A stretch of DNA of 64,000 nt, taken from positions 62,001 through 126,000 of the forward strand of contig CALCST010000016.1 of NCBI GenBank assembly GCA_937894065.1, read 5' to 3'. The notes below the pieces were generated by a model. That model was not told the origin of the DNA. It saw only the letters and a list, made by a program, of their open reading frames with translations, and made no database searches. Source of the stretch: an uncultured Parabacteroides sp. Its GTDB lineage: Bacteria; Bacteroidota; Bacteroidia; Bacteroidales; Tannerellaceae. Both the position numbers and the translations under genes were made by a program. Shown piece by piece: positions 30,240-38,408 of this stretch (position 1 is the stretch's first letter; every line of letters starts with the position of its first letter).

Positions 30240-31666
30240 TGCTTTTGCTTCAATCCCATTTTCTCTGCTTTTTCAAGCATAAAAGCACGGGCAGCTTCAT
30301 ATTCATTAGGAATAACTCCATCAAGAATAGCATTCTTTATACATTCTTTCAAAACACCGACCGGGCGGGAAGGAGCGAGGCCGAATGTTTCCATAATTTC
30401 TTCGCCTGATACTGGCGGTTGGAAATTCCTCACCCTGTCTTTCTCTTCTATTTCGGCAAGTTTAGAACGTACAAGGCGGAAGTTAGCGAGGAAACGCTTC
30501 ACCTTTTCCGGATTCTTACTTGTTATATCCGCCTCGCATAACAACATTAGATCATCAATGTCGTCGCCGGCGTCAAACAGAAGTCTTCGTATTGCCGAAT
30601 CTGTAACTTCATCGTCAGCAAGAGCGATTGGACGCATATGCAGACTGACAAGCTTCTGAACATACTTCATCTTCTCGTTCATCGGCAATTTCATTTTCCT
30701 GAAAATACCAGGAATCATTTTTTCACCAACAAAGTTGTGATTGTGGAAAGTCCAACCCAAACGGTTGTCGAAACGCTTAGTTGCAGGTTTACCAATGTCG
30801 TGGAACACTGCGCACCATCTCAGCCAAAGATTATCCGTAGTTTTGCTTAGTCTGTCCAAAACCATCAATGTGTGTGTGAAATTATCCTTGTGGCCGATTC
30901 CTTCTTTAGTCTCAATACCTTTCAGTGCACAAAGCTCAGGGAATATAAGCTCTAGAAGTCCGCTTTTGTCGAGCAATTCGAAACCAATGGAAGGTTTTGG
31001 AGAAAGAACAATCTTGTTCAGCTCATCAACAATCCTCTCTTTAGAAATAATTTCTATTCTTTTTCTATTTCTGATTATTGCATCGAAAGTATCTGGGTCG
31101 ATGAAAAATCCCAACTGAGAAGCAAACCTTACTGCGCGCATCATGCGTAAAGGATCATCGCTGAAAGTAATATCCGGATCCATTGGAGTTCTGATTGTTA
31201 GGTCTTCCATATCATCCAAACCACCAAACGGGTCAACCAGCTCGCCATATCTGTCCTTGTTCAGGCAAAGAGCAAGAGCATTTATAGTGAAATCCCTTCT
31301 GTTCTGGTCATCTTCGAGAGTTCCGTCTTCAACAACAGGCTTGCGGCTGTCGTGGCTGTATGATTCTTTTCTGGCTCCGACAAACTCCAGTTCCAGACCG
31401 CCAGCCTTTACTTGCGCTGTCCCAAAGTTTTTGAACACCGATAAGTTTGCACCTCTTCCCAATTTGCGAGCCACAGCCTTTGCCAGCTCAATACCGCTAC
31501 CAACGGCAACAACATCTATATCTTTTGAATGGCGGTTTAGAAATATATCTCTTACATATCCGCCAATAACATACGCTTCAAGCCCCAATTCATCTGCCGC
31601 CTCTGAGATTATCTTGAAAGGACGTGCAGAAATATGAGACATTATTTCTTCCTGAGTAATATACAT
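30233..31666 (-). CDS. tRNA nucleotidyltransferase / poly(A) polymerase family with HD domain
   Basis: 477 residues from MYITQEEIMSHISARPFKII (31666), or 469 from the Met at 31642. The nucleotidyltransferase head has VIGGYVRDIFLNRHSKDIDV (GG and DxD-type metal ligands) and RRDFTINALAL; the middle has DPLRMMRAVRFASQLGF, the binding region for tRNA; the C-terminal half has an HD domain (FTHTLMVLDRL, VFHDIGKPATK). The family adds CCA or poly(A) to RNA 3' ends; in Bacteroidetes this HD-containing form is the usual CCA-adding enzyme candidate. A strong promoter with a conserved spacer lies upstream. Confidence 0.9.
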   Translation of the reverse strand: MYITQEEIMSHISARPFKIISEAADELGLEAYVIGGYVRDIFLNRHSKDIDVVAVGSGIELAKAVARKLGRGANLSVFKNFGTAQVKAGGLELEFVGARKESYSHDSRKPVVEDGTLEDDQNRRDFTINALALCLNKDRYGELVDPFGGLDDMEDLTIRTPMDPDITFSDDPLRMMRAVRFASQLGFFIDPDTFDAIIRNRKRIEIISKERIVDELNKIVLSPKPSIGFELLDKSGLLELIFPELCALKGIETKEGIGHKDNFTHTLMVLDRLSKTTDNLWLRWCAVFHDIGKPATKRFDNRLGWTFHNHNFVGEKMIPGIFRKMKLPMNEKMKYVQKLVSLHMRPIALADDEVTDSAIRRLLFDAGDDIDDLMLLCEADITSKNPEKVKRFLANFRLVRSKLAEIEEKDRVRNFQPPVSGEEIMETFGLAPSRPVGVLKECIKNAILDGVIPNEYEAARAFMLEKAEKMGLKQKQS

Positions 31667-31696
31667 GATGAATTTTTCATTCGATAATAAGAGATG

Positions 31697-31728
31697 CAAA
31701 GATAGTGAAAGGTGAGCGCAGAGCAAAA
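31697..31728 (-). promoter_or_regulatory. Promoter with recurrent spacer (tRNA nucleotidyltransferase gene)
   Basis: On the minus strand TTTTG (31728-31724), a 19-bp spacer (CTCTGCGCTCACCTTTCAC) and TATCTTTG (31704-31697). The spacer is 16/19 identical to that of the promoter at 63418-63449, which serves an unrelated gene. Confidence 0.8.
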
Positions 31729-31764
31729 TATTTTATTCTTTAGAAAGTCTATATTTATACTTAG

Positions 31765-31846
31765 AACTAAGCCTTAGTTTTTTAAAACTCAACCTTAGTT
31801 TATAAAAACTGTGACTTAATTTGTACAAACTAAGCTTTAGTTTTAA
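31765..31846. repeat. Four-unit, 21-bp-period palindrome array
   Basis: AACT-centred units start at 31765, 31786, 31807 and 31828, exactly 21 bp apart. Units 1 and 4 (AACTAAGCCTTAGTT, AACTAAGCTTTAGTT) are close to perfect palindromes; units 2 and 3 are more degenerate. The rest of the 31667-32172 gap holds no gene. Confidence 0.72.
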
Positions 31847-32112
31847 GAATATAACAGGTATTTTGAAGTATTTATTTTGTTTTAGCTGTGTTTGTTTTGT
31901 TTGTTGTTAGTTAGATATATATTAACTGGTATATAGATTTTAATATTAAGGTATTTAAAAAGTCTCTGTGTCTCTGCGTACTCTGTGTTTTAAACTCTGC
32001 TTCTCGGTATTAAAGTGTTTGTAAATTGGCATTTCAATTTACGAAATATAAGATAAAAGCATGTTTGGATTGATATTTGAAAGAAAAGATTTGAAAAAAA
32101 TCTAGAAATTTC

Positions 32113-32143
32113 TTTGGTGGAATAAATTATTGTTCTACATTTG
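32113..32143 (+). promoter_or_regulatory. Promoter of the ilv operon
   Basis: TTTG (32113-32116), a 19-bp spacer and TACATTTG (32136-32143) match the Bacteroides consensus. The leader peptide starts 30 bp downstream. Confidence 0.85.
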
Positions 32144-32172
32144 CAATGTCAAACAAAAATAAGAAAGAAAGT

Positions 32173-32232
32173 ATGATGAACAATGTATTGCATATTATTA
32201 ATCTCGTGGTCGTCCTTCATATTATTATGTAG
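32173..32232 (+). CDS. ilv leader peptide
   Basis: A 19-residue peptide, MMNNVLHIINLVVVLHIIM, in which 11 residues are Ile, Val or Leu, the end products of the operon. It ends with TAG at 32230-32232, 3 bp before the antiterminator strand. Its composition and place are those of attenuation leader peptides: ribosome stalling at Ile/Val/Leu codons would report low charged-tRNA levels. It is too short to be a functional protein. Confidence 0.85.
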   Translation: MMNNVLHIINLVVVLHIIM

Positions 32233-32235
32233 GTG

Positions 32236-32315
32236 AGGAGAAAGGTATGTGTAATACTTGAACATTTGTTATAATATTATATAAGCCTTTCTCCTTCAAT
32301 AGAGAAAGGCTTTTT
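32236..32315 (+). promoter_or_regulatory. Transcription attenuator of the ilv operon
   Basis: The terminator stem AAGCCTTTCTC (32283-32293) pairs with GAGAAAGGCTT (32302-32312), followed by T residues. The competing antiterminator AGGAGAAAGG (32236-32245) pairs perfectly with CCTTTCTCCT (32286-32295). Because the antiterminator strand begins 3 bp after the leader stop, a ribosome finishing the leader would cover it and allow termination. Confidence 0.85.
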
Positions 32316-32345
32316 GATTAATGATATACTTGTGTTTTTGAAGAT

Positions 32346-34196
32346 ATGGAGAAGAATACAATGAAAATTCCTTTGAGAAGTTCCTTTAGTACAGAAGGAC
32401 GTCGTATGGCTGGCGCGCGTGCATTATGGTGTGCCAATGGTATGAAGAAAGAGCAATTTGGCCGTCCTATTATAGCGATTGTCAATTCTTTTACTCAATT
32501 TGTTCCGGGACATACTCATTTGCATGAGGTGGGACAGATTGTAAAAGCTGAGATTGAAAAGCTTGGATGTTTTGCCGCTGAATTCAATACGATTGCCATT
32601 GACGACGGTATTGCGATGGGACACGATGGAATGTTGTATTCTCTTCCTTCAAGAGATATCATTGCAGACAGCGTTGAATATATGGTAAATGCACATAAAG
32701 CTGACGCCATGGTTTGCATAAGCAATTGCGACAAGATTACTCCGGGTATGCTGATGGCAGCAATGCGTTTGAATATTCCAACTGTATTCGTTTCCGGAGG
32801 TCCTATGGAAGCCGGAGAATGGAACGGACGTCAGCTGGATTTGATTGATGCAATGATTGAAGCTGCCGATGATTCAGTAAGCGATGAGCAGATAGCAGAA
32901 GTTGAGCGCCATGCTTGTCCGGGTTGCGGAAGTTGCTCAGGAATGTTCACTGCAAATTCAATGAACTGTTTGAATGAAGCAATAGGATTGGCTTTGCCTG
33001 GAAACGGAACTATTGTTGCTACTCATGCCAACAGATTGCAATTGTTCCGCGATGCTGCCAAGCTTGTTGTTGAAAATGCATATAAATATTACCGCGACGG
33101 CGACGATTCAGTTCTCCCTCGCAAGATTGCTACCCGTCAGGCTTTCCTCAATGCAATGTCGCTTGATATAGCTATGGGTGGTTCGACTAATACCGTTCTT
33201 CATTTGTTGGCTGTTGCTCAAGAAGCAAACGCTGATTTTACCATGGATGACATTGATGCTCTTTCACGCAAGATTCCATGCTTGTGTAAAGTAGCACCAA
33301 ACACACAAAAGTATCATATTCAGGATGTGAACCGTGCCGGAGGTATCATGTCTATAATGAATGAACTGCTCAAAGCCGGTTTGGTTGACGGCTCTGTCAA
33401 GCGTGTTGATGGCTTGACATTGTCTGAAGCCGTTGATAACTTCGCTATTACTTCACCAAATGTCAAAGAAGAGGCATTGGCAAAATATAAGAGTGCTCCT
33501 GGTGGAAAATTCTGTATAACAATGGGTGCACAGAATTCTTCATATAAGGAACTTGACACAGACAGAGCTAACGGATGTATCCGTGATGTTGAACATGCAT
33601 ATTCAAAAGATGGCGGATTGGCTGTTCTGAAAGGAAATATCGCTATTGACGGTTGCGTTGTCAAAACAGCCGGAGTTGATGAAAGTATCTGGAAATTCAC
33701 CGGTCCAGCAAAAGTATTCGATTCTCAGGATTCTGCCTGTGAAGGTATTTTGGGTGGAAAGGTAGTATCTGGTGACGTTGTTGTCATTACATATGAAGGC
33801 CCGAAAGGTGGTCCAGGTATGCAGGAAATGCTTTATCCTACATCATATATCAAGAGCAGACATCTGGGAAAAGAATGTGCATTGATTACAGACGGACGCT
33901 TCAGCGGCGGAACATCTGGATTGTCAATCGGTCATATTTCGCCGGAAGCAGCAGCCGGAGGCAATATTGGTCTGGTGCGTGATGGTGATATGATAGAAAT
34001 AGATATTCCAAACCGCAAGATAAATGTTCTTCTGAGCGATGATGAATTGTGTAAGAGAAGAGCCGAAGAAGAAGCACGAGGTAAAAAAGCCTTTACTCCT
34101 CCATACCGTCAGCGTGAAGTGTCAAAAGCTTTGAAAGCTTACGGTAAGATGGTGACTTCAGCAGATAAAGGTGGAGTAAGAATAATAGAAGATTAA
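32346..34196 (+). CDS. ilvD: Dihydroxy-acid dehydratase
   Basis: 616 residues, the normal length. It converts 2,3-dihydroxy-3-methylbutanoate (and the isoleucine analogue) to the 2-oxo acid in Val/Ile/Leu synthesis. Iron-sulfur ligands are in CISNCDKITPGM (about residue 122) and ACPGCGSCSGMFTANSMN (about residue 195). Other family stretches are PTVFVSGGPM, AMGGSTNTVLHLLA and GPKGGPGMQEMLYPT. It is the first gene of the operon, 30 bp after the attenuator, and is therefore controlled by it. Confidence 0.97.
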   Translation: MEKNTMKIPLRSSFSTEGRRMAGARALWCANGMKKEQFGRPIIAIVNSFTQFVPGHTHLHEVGQIVKAEIEKLGCFAAEFNTIAIDDGIAMGHDGMLYSLPSRDIIADSVEYMVNAHKADAMVCISNCDKITPGMLMAAMRLNIPTVFVSGGPMEAGEWNGRQLDLIDAMIEAADDSVSDEQIAEVERHACPGCGSCSGMFTANSMNCLNEAIGLALPGNGTIVATHANRLQLFRDAAKLVVENAYKYYRDGDDSVLPRKIATRQAFLNAMSLDIAMGGSTNTVLHLLAVAQEANADFTMDDIDALSRKIPCLCKVAPNTQKYHIQDVNRAGGIMSIMNELLKAGLVDGSVKRVDGLTLSEAVDNFAITSPNVKEEALAKYKSAPGGKFCITMGAQNSSYKELDTDRANGCIRDVEHAYSKDGGLAVLKGNIAIDGCVVKTAGVDESIWKFTGPAKVFDSQDSACEGILGGKVVSGDVVVITYEGPKGGPGMQEMLYPTSYIKSRHLGKECALITDGRFSGGTSGLSIGHISPEAAAGGNIGLVRDGDMIEIDIPNRKINVLLSDDELCKRRAEEEARGKKAFTPPYRQREVSKALKAYGKMVTSADKGGVRIIED

Positions 34197-34225
34197 TTTA
34201 TAACGCAAAACAGAATCACACATAT

Positions 34226-35920
34226 ATGAAAGAAAGAATAACAGGAGCAGAGGCTTTGATGCGTTCGCTGGAATTTGAAGGAGTGAAGACTCTCTTCGGA
34301 TATCCCGGCGGCTCAATCATGCCGGTATATGACGCTTTGTATGACCACAGAGATACTCTGAATCATATATTGGTGCGTCATGAACAGGGAGCTGCACATG
34401 CAGCACAGGGATTCGCAAGAGTTTCGGGTAAAGTAGGTGTTTGTTTGGTTACCAGCGGACCTGGTGCAACCAATACGATTACCGGTATTGCCGATGCAAT
34501 GATTGATAGTACGCCGTTGGTTGTTATTGCCGGTCAGGTTGGTACACAGTTTTTGGGAAGTGATGCTTTCCAGGAAGTGGACTTGGTTGGTGTAACTCAA
34601 CCTATATCAAAGTGGAGCTATCAGATCCGACGTGCTGAAGATGTAGCTTGGGCTGTATCACGTGCTTTCTATATTGCAAGAAGTGGTCGTCCTGGTCCTG
34701 TTGTTCTGGACTTTGCAAAGAATGCACAGACTGATATGGTTGATTACGAACCGGCAGTTGTTGATTTCATTCGCAGTTACGAGCCTGTTCCTTCAACTGA
34801 TATGGATGCTCTTGAGGAAGCTGTTCGTCTGATTGATTCTGCACAACGTCCTTTGGTTCTTGTTGGTCAGGGTGTGGAACTTGGCAGTGCTCATAAAGAG
34901 TTGCTTTCATTTGTTGAGAAAGCTGATATCCCTTGCGGATGCACTTTGCTTGGTTTGTCTGCTATGCCAACATCCCACAGACTCAATAAGGGTATGTTAG
35001 GTATGCACGGAAATTTAGGACCGAATGTAAAGACAAATGAATGTGATGTGTTGATTGCTGTTGGTATGCGTTTTGATGACCGTGTGACAGGACGTTTGGA
35101 TTCATATGCTAAACAGGCTAAAATCATTCATCTTGATATCGACCCTTCAGAAATCAACAAGAATGTTAAGGTTGATGTGGCTTTGCTGGGAAATTGTAAA
35201 GATACACTGTCAATGCTTACATCCAGAATCCAACATAACCAACATACTATGTGGATAAAGAGTTTCGCAGAATACGAAAAAACAGAGTATGACAATGTTA
35301 TCAGCCGTGAGTTGAATCCAGGTGAAGGTCCTTTGACAATGGGAGAAGTGGCAAGAGCTGTAAGTGAAGCAACAAATGACGAAGCTGTTCTTGTAACAGA
35401 TGTTGGTCAGAACCAGATGATTTCTGCAAGATATTTCCGTTATTCAAAAGAACGTAGCATTGTTACTTCCGGCGGTTTGGGAACTATGGGATTTGGACTT
35501 CCTGCTGCTATTGGTGCTACATTTGGCGCTCCGGAAAGAACAATATGTGCTTTCATGGGTGATGGCGGATTGCAGATGAGCATACAGGAATTCGGCACTA
35601 TCATGGAACAGCAGGCTCCAGTAAAGATTATTCTTTTGAATAATAATTATTTGGGAAATGTTCGTCAGTGGCAGGCAATGTTCTTCAACCGTCGTTATTC
35701 ATTCACTCCGATGATGAATCCGGATTATATGCAAATTGCCGGAGCTTACGGAATAGCTTCACGTAGAGTAACTGAGAGAAGTGAATTGCAGGATGCTATC
35801 AAGGAAATGCTTGAGACAGACGGTCCGTTCCTGCTTGAGGTTTGTGTGATAGAAGAAGGTAAGGTTTTACCGATGACACCTCCGGGAGCACCGGTAAATG
35901 AAATGTTGTTAGATTGCTGA
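34226..35920 (+). CDS. ilvB: Acetolactate synthase, large catalytic subunit
   Basis: 564 residues. It condenses two pyruvates, or pyruvate with 2-oxobutyrate, with thiamine diphosphate. The activating Glu is in HEQGAAHAAQGFAR; the thiamine diphosphate motif is GDGGLQMS...NNNYLGNV; FAD-region stretches such as GMLGMHG are present. It lies 29 bp after ilvD, and its end overlaps a strong Shine-Dalgarno-like GAGGAGG upstream of ilvN, unusual for this group, which may set subunit ratio by coupling. Confidence 0.97.
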   Translation: MKERITGAEALMRSLEFEGVKTLFGYPGGSIMPVYDALYDHRDTLNHILVRHEQGAAHAAQGFARVSGKVGVCLVTSGPGATNTITGIADAMIDSTPLVVIAGQVGTQFLGSDAFQEVDLVGVTQPISKWSYQIRRAEDVAWAVSRAFYIARSGRPGPVVLDFAKNAQTDMVDYEPAVVDFIRSYEPVPSTDMDALEEAVRLIDSAQRPLVLVGQGVELGSAHKELLSFVEKADIPCGCTLLGLSAMPTSHRLNKGMLGMHGNLGPNVKTNECDVLIAVGMRFDDRVTGRLDSYAKQAKIIHLDIDPSEINKNVKVDVALLGNCKDTLSMLTSRIQHNQHTMWIKSFAEYEKTEYDNVISRELNPGEGPLTMGEVARAVSEATNDEAVLVTDVGQNQMISARYFRYSKERSIVTSGGLGTMGFGLPAAIGATFGAPERTICAFMGDGGLQMSIQEFGTIMEQQAPVKIILLNNNYLGNVRQWQAMFFNRRYSFTPMMNPDYMQIAGAYGIASRRVTERSELQDAIKEMLETDGPFLLEVCVIEEGKVLPMTPPGAPVNEMLLDC

Positions 35921-35931
35921 GGAGGAAAACA

Positions 35932-36492
35932 ATGGAAAAGACATTATATACATTAATAATATATTCAGAGAATATCGCAGGTTTGCTTAATCAGGTGACT
36001 GCAGTTTTTACTCGTAGGCAAATCAATATTGAAAGCTTGAATGTGTCGGCTTCATCTATTGCTGGAGTTCATAAATATACAATTACTGCATGGACAGATG
36101 AAGATACTATCAAGAAAGTTGTAAAGCAGATCGAGAAAAAGATAGATGTAATTCAGGCTCATTATTTCACTGATGATGAAATTTTCCTTCAGGAGATAGC
36201 TCTGTATAAGCTTTCAACACCTGAATTGCAGAATAATCCAAACGTATCAAAGATTATCCGAAGATATAATGCACGCATTGTTGAGGTGAACAGTGTTTAT
36301 TCGATAGTTGAAAAGCCTGGTATGACCGAGGAAATCATATCATTATATCGTGAGTTGCAAGATGCTGACTGTGTGTTGCAATACGTCCGTTCCGGAAGAA
36401 TTGCAATCACAAAAAGTTGTGTTGAGCGCATAAGCGAATATATGTCGGATAGAGAAGAGAAATATCATAAGTGTAAATTTGATTTACAATAA
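35932..36492 (+). CDS. ilvN: Acetolactate synthase, small regulatory subunit
   Basis: 186 residues from MEKTLYTLIIYSENIAGLLN (35932). I choose this Met because AGGAGGAAAAC precedes it and it begins the ACT domain; the longer frame overlaps ilvB. The ACT domain (residues about 5-78) contains GLLNQVTAVFTRRQINIESL, the valine-sensing region of the small subunit; the C-terminal part stabilises the large subunit. It follows ilvB after an 11-bp gap. Confidence 0.94.
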   Translation: MEKTLYTLIIYSENIAGLLNQVTAVFTRRQINIESLNVSASSIAGVHKYTITAWTDEDTIKKVVKQIEKKIDVIQAHYFTDDEIFLQEIALYKLSTPELQNNPNVSKIIRRYNARIVEVNSVYSIVEKPGMTEEIISLYRELQDADCVLQYVRSGRIAITKSCVERISEYMSDREEKYHKCKFDLQ

Positions 36493-36497
36493 ATATT

Positions 36498-37226
36498 ATG
36501 GAAAAAGTCGGAGCATATTCATTTAGTGTTGAGCCGTATCTCAGTGATTTCAGAGGTCGTGCCACACTGCCGATGCTAGGCAATTATTTGATTCATGCCG
36601 CATCAGAGCATGCTGCAGGCAGAGGTTTTGGATTTACCGATATGTCGGAAAACAATACTGCCTGGGTTTTGTCGAGGCTGGCTATCGAGATAAAAGAATA
36701 TCCTAAGGCTGGAGATTCTATAATTGTCTATACATGGATAAATGAAGTGGGACGGCTTTTCACTCATAGATGTTTTGAAATAGCTGATGCATCCGGAAAA
36801 GTTTATGGATATGCTCGTTCAATTTGGGCGGCGATAGATGTAAATACTCGCAAACCGACAGCATTGGATATAGATGCATTGAGCATTTATCTTTCTGACC
36901 GTCCTTGTCCGATAGAGAAACCGGGAAAAATTCTGCCTGCGGAGTCAGAAGGACTTTCAGTAAATTATAAGGTTAAATATAGTGACCTTGATATTAACGG
37001 TCATTTGAACAGTATAAAATACATTGAGCATCTGTTGGATTTGTTTGATAAGGAAAAGTTTGAGAAACAAAATGTTTCCCGCTTTGAAATAGCATATCAG
37101 GCAGAAGGACGATATGGAATGGATTTGTTGTTGTATAAAAAAGAAATGGCAAACCAATCTCAATATTGTATGGCTATAGCTAATGACGAAAAAGTTATTT
37201 GCCGTGCGATGGCTAAATGGGAATGA
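36498..37226 (+). CDS. Acyl-ACP thioesterase (FatA/FatB type)
   Basis: 242 residues with two hot-dog domains. The first has YSFSVEPYLSDFRGRATLPM; the second has SDLDINGHLNSIKYIEHLLD, containing the Asp-x-Asn-x-His pattern of acyl-ACP thioesterases. The enzyme releases fatty acids from acyl carrier protein. It lies 5 bp after ilvN and 67 bp before ilvC, so it is co-transcribed with branched-chain synthesis, an arrangement common in Bacteroides. A link to branched fatty acids is plausible but inferred. Confidence 0.88.
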   Translation: MEKVGAYSFSVEPYLSDFRGRATLPMLGNYLIHAASEHAAGRGFGFTDMSENNTAWVLSRLAIEIKEYPKAGDSIIVYTWINEVGRLFTHRCFEIADASGKVYGYARSIWAAIDVNTRKPTALDIDALSIYLSDRPCPIEKPGKILPAESEGLSVNYKVKYSDLDINGHLNSIKYIEHLLDLFDKEKFEKQNVSRFEIAYQAEGRYGMDLLLYKKEMANQSQYCMAIANDEKVICRAMAKWE

Positions 37227-37293
37227 CGTAATATTCCTTTTGGACTAGAATTCAATAATAATTATTATTTACAATATTAAAAGTAAAAAGAAA

Positions 37294-38337
37294 ATGGCTA
37301 TCATTAATTTTGGCGGTGTTGATGAAAATGTTGTTACCCGCGAAGAGTTTCCTTTGGAAAAAGCAAGAGAAGTGTTGAAAGATGAAGTTATTGCTGTTAT
37401 TGGCTACGGTGTTCAGGGGCCAGGTCAGAGCTTGAACTTGCGTGATAATGGTTTTAATGTTATCGTAGGTCAGCGTCCTGGCAAAACATACGAAAAGGCT
37501 GTGGCTGACGGTTGGGTTCCGGGAGAAACTTTGTTCGGTATTGAAGAAGCTTGCGAAAAGGCAACAATTATTCAGGTGTTGCTTTCTGATGCAGCTCAGA
37601 TTGAGTGCTGGCCAATGATTAAGAAACATTTGAAACCAGGCAAGGCTTTGTATTTCTCTCATGGCTTCGCTATTACATACAGTGACCGTACACACATCGT
37701 TCCTCCTGCCGATGTTGATGTAATCTTGATTGCTCCTAAAGGTTCTGGTACATCTTTGCGTCGTATGTTCCTGCAGGGTCGTGGTTTGAACTCAAGCTAT
37801 GCAATTTATCAGGATGCAACTGGTAAGGCTTGGGATCGCGTTATCGCTTTGGGTATCGGTGTTGGTTCTGGCTATTTGTTCGAAACAACATTCAAGAAAG
37901 AAGTTTATTCTGACTTGACAGGTGAACGTGGTACATTGATGGGCGCAATCCAGGGCTTGCTTCTTGCTCAGTATGAAACTTTGCGTGAACACGGACACGA
38001 ACCATCTGAAGCATTCAACGAAACAGTTGAAGAATTGACTCAGTCATTGATGCCTTTGTTTGGTGAAAACGGTATGGACTGGATGTATGCTAACTGTTCA
38101 ACAACAGCTCAGCGTGGTGCTTTGGACTGGATGGGCCCGTTCCACGATGCAGTTAAACCTGTATTTGAAAAACTTTATAACGAAGTTGCTTGTGGTAATG
38201 AAGCTCAGCGTTCAATCGATTCAAACTCACAGCCGGATTATCGTGATAAATTGAACGAAGAATTGCGTCAGTTGCGTGAAAGCGAAATGTGGCGTGCTGG
38301 TGCTGTGGTTCGTAAATTGAGACCAGAGAATAACTAA
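37294..38337 (+). CDS. ilvC: Ketol-acid reductoisomerase
   Basis: 347 residues (class I length). The Rossmann motif is VIGYGVQGPGQSLNLRDNGF, with the cofactor loop VGQRPGKTYE; the catalytic region has GSGTSLRRMFLQGRG and DLTGERGTLMGAIQGLL; the C-terminal half has the knotted domain with WMYANCSTTAQRGALDW. It reduces and rearranges acetolactate with Mg2+ and NAD(P)H. It ends the ilv operon and is followed by a strong terminator. Confidence 0.97.
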   Translation: MAIINFGGVDENVVTREEFPLEKAREVLKDEVIAVIGYGVQGPGQSLNLRDNGFNVIVGQRPGKTYEKAVADGWVPGETLFGIEEACEKATIIQVLLSDAAQIECWPMIKKHLKPGKALYFSHGFAITYSDRTHIVPPADVDVILIAPKGSGTSLRRMFLQGRGLNSSYAIYQDATGKAWDRVIALGIGVGSGYLFETTFKKEVYSDLTGERGTLMGAIQGLLLAQYETLREHGHEPSEAFNETVEELTQSLMPLFGENGMDWMYANCSTTAQRGALDWMGPFHDAVKPVFEKLYNEVACGNEAQRSIDSNSQPDYRDKLNEELRQLRESEMWRAGAVVRKLRPENN

Positions 38338-38360
38338 TTCTATATATAGGAAATAATTAT

Positions 38361-38403
38361 ACAGGCAGTGTTTCTGGATTATATCTAATGAAACACTGCC
38401 TGT
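38361..38403. terminator. Bidirectional terminator between ilvC and oxidoreductase
   Basis: ACAGGCAGTGTTTC (38361-38374) pairs perfectly with GAAACACTGCCTGT (38390-38403), with a 15-nt loop and A/T-rich flanks, between convergent genes. Confidence 0.85.
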
Positions 38404-38408
38404 AAGTT

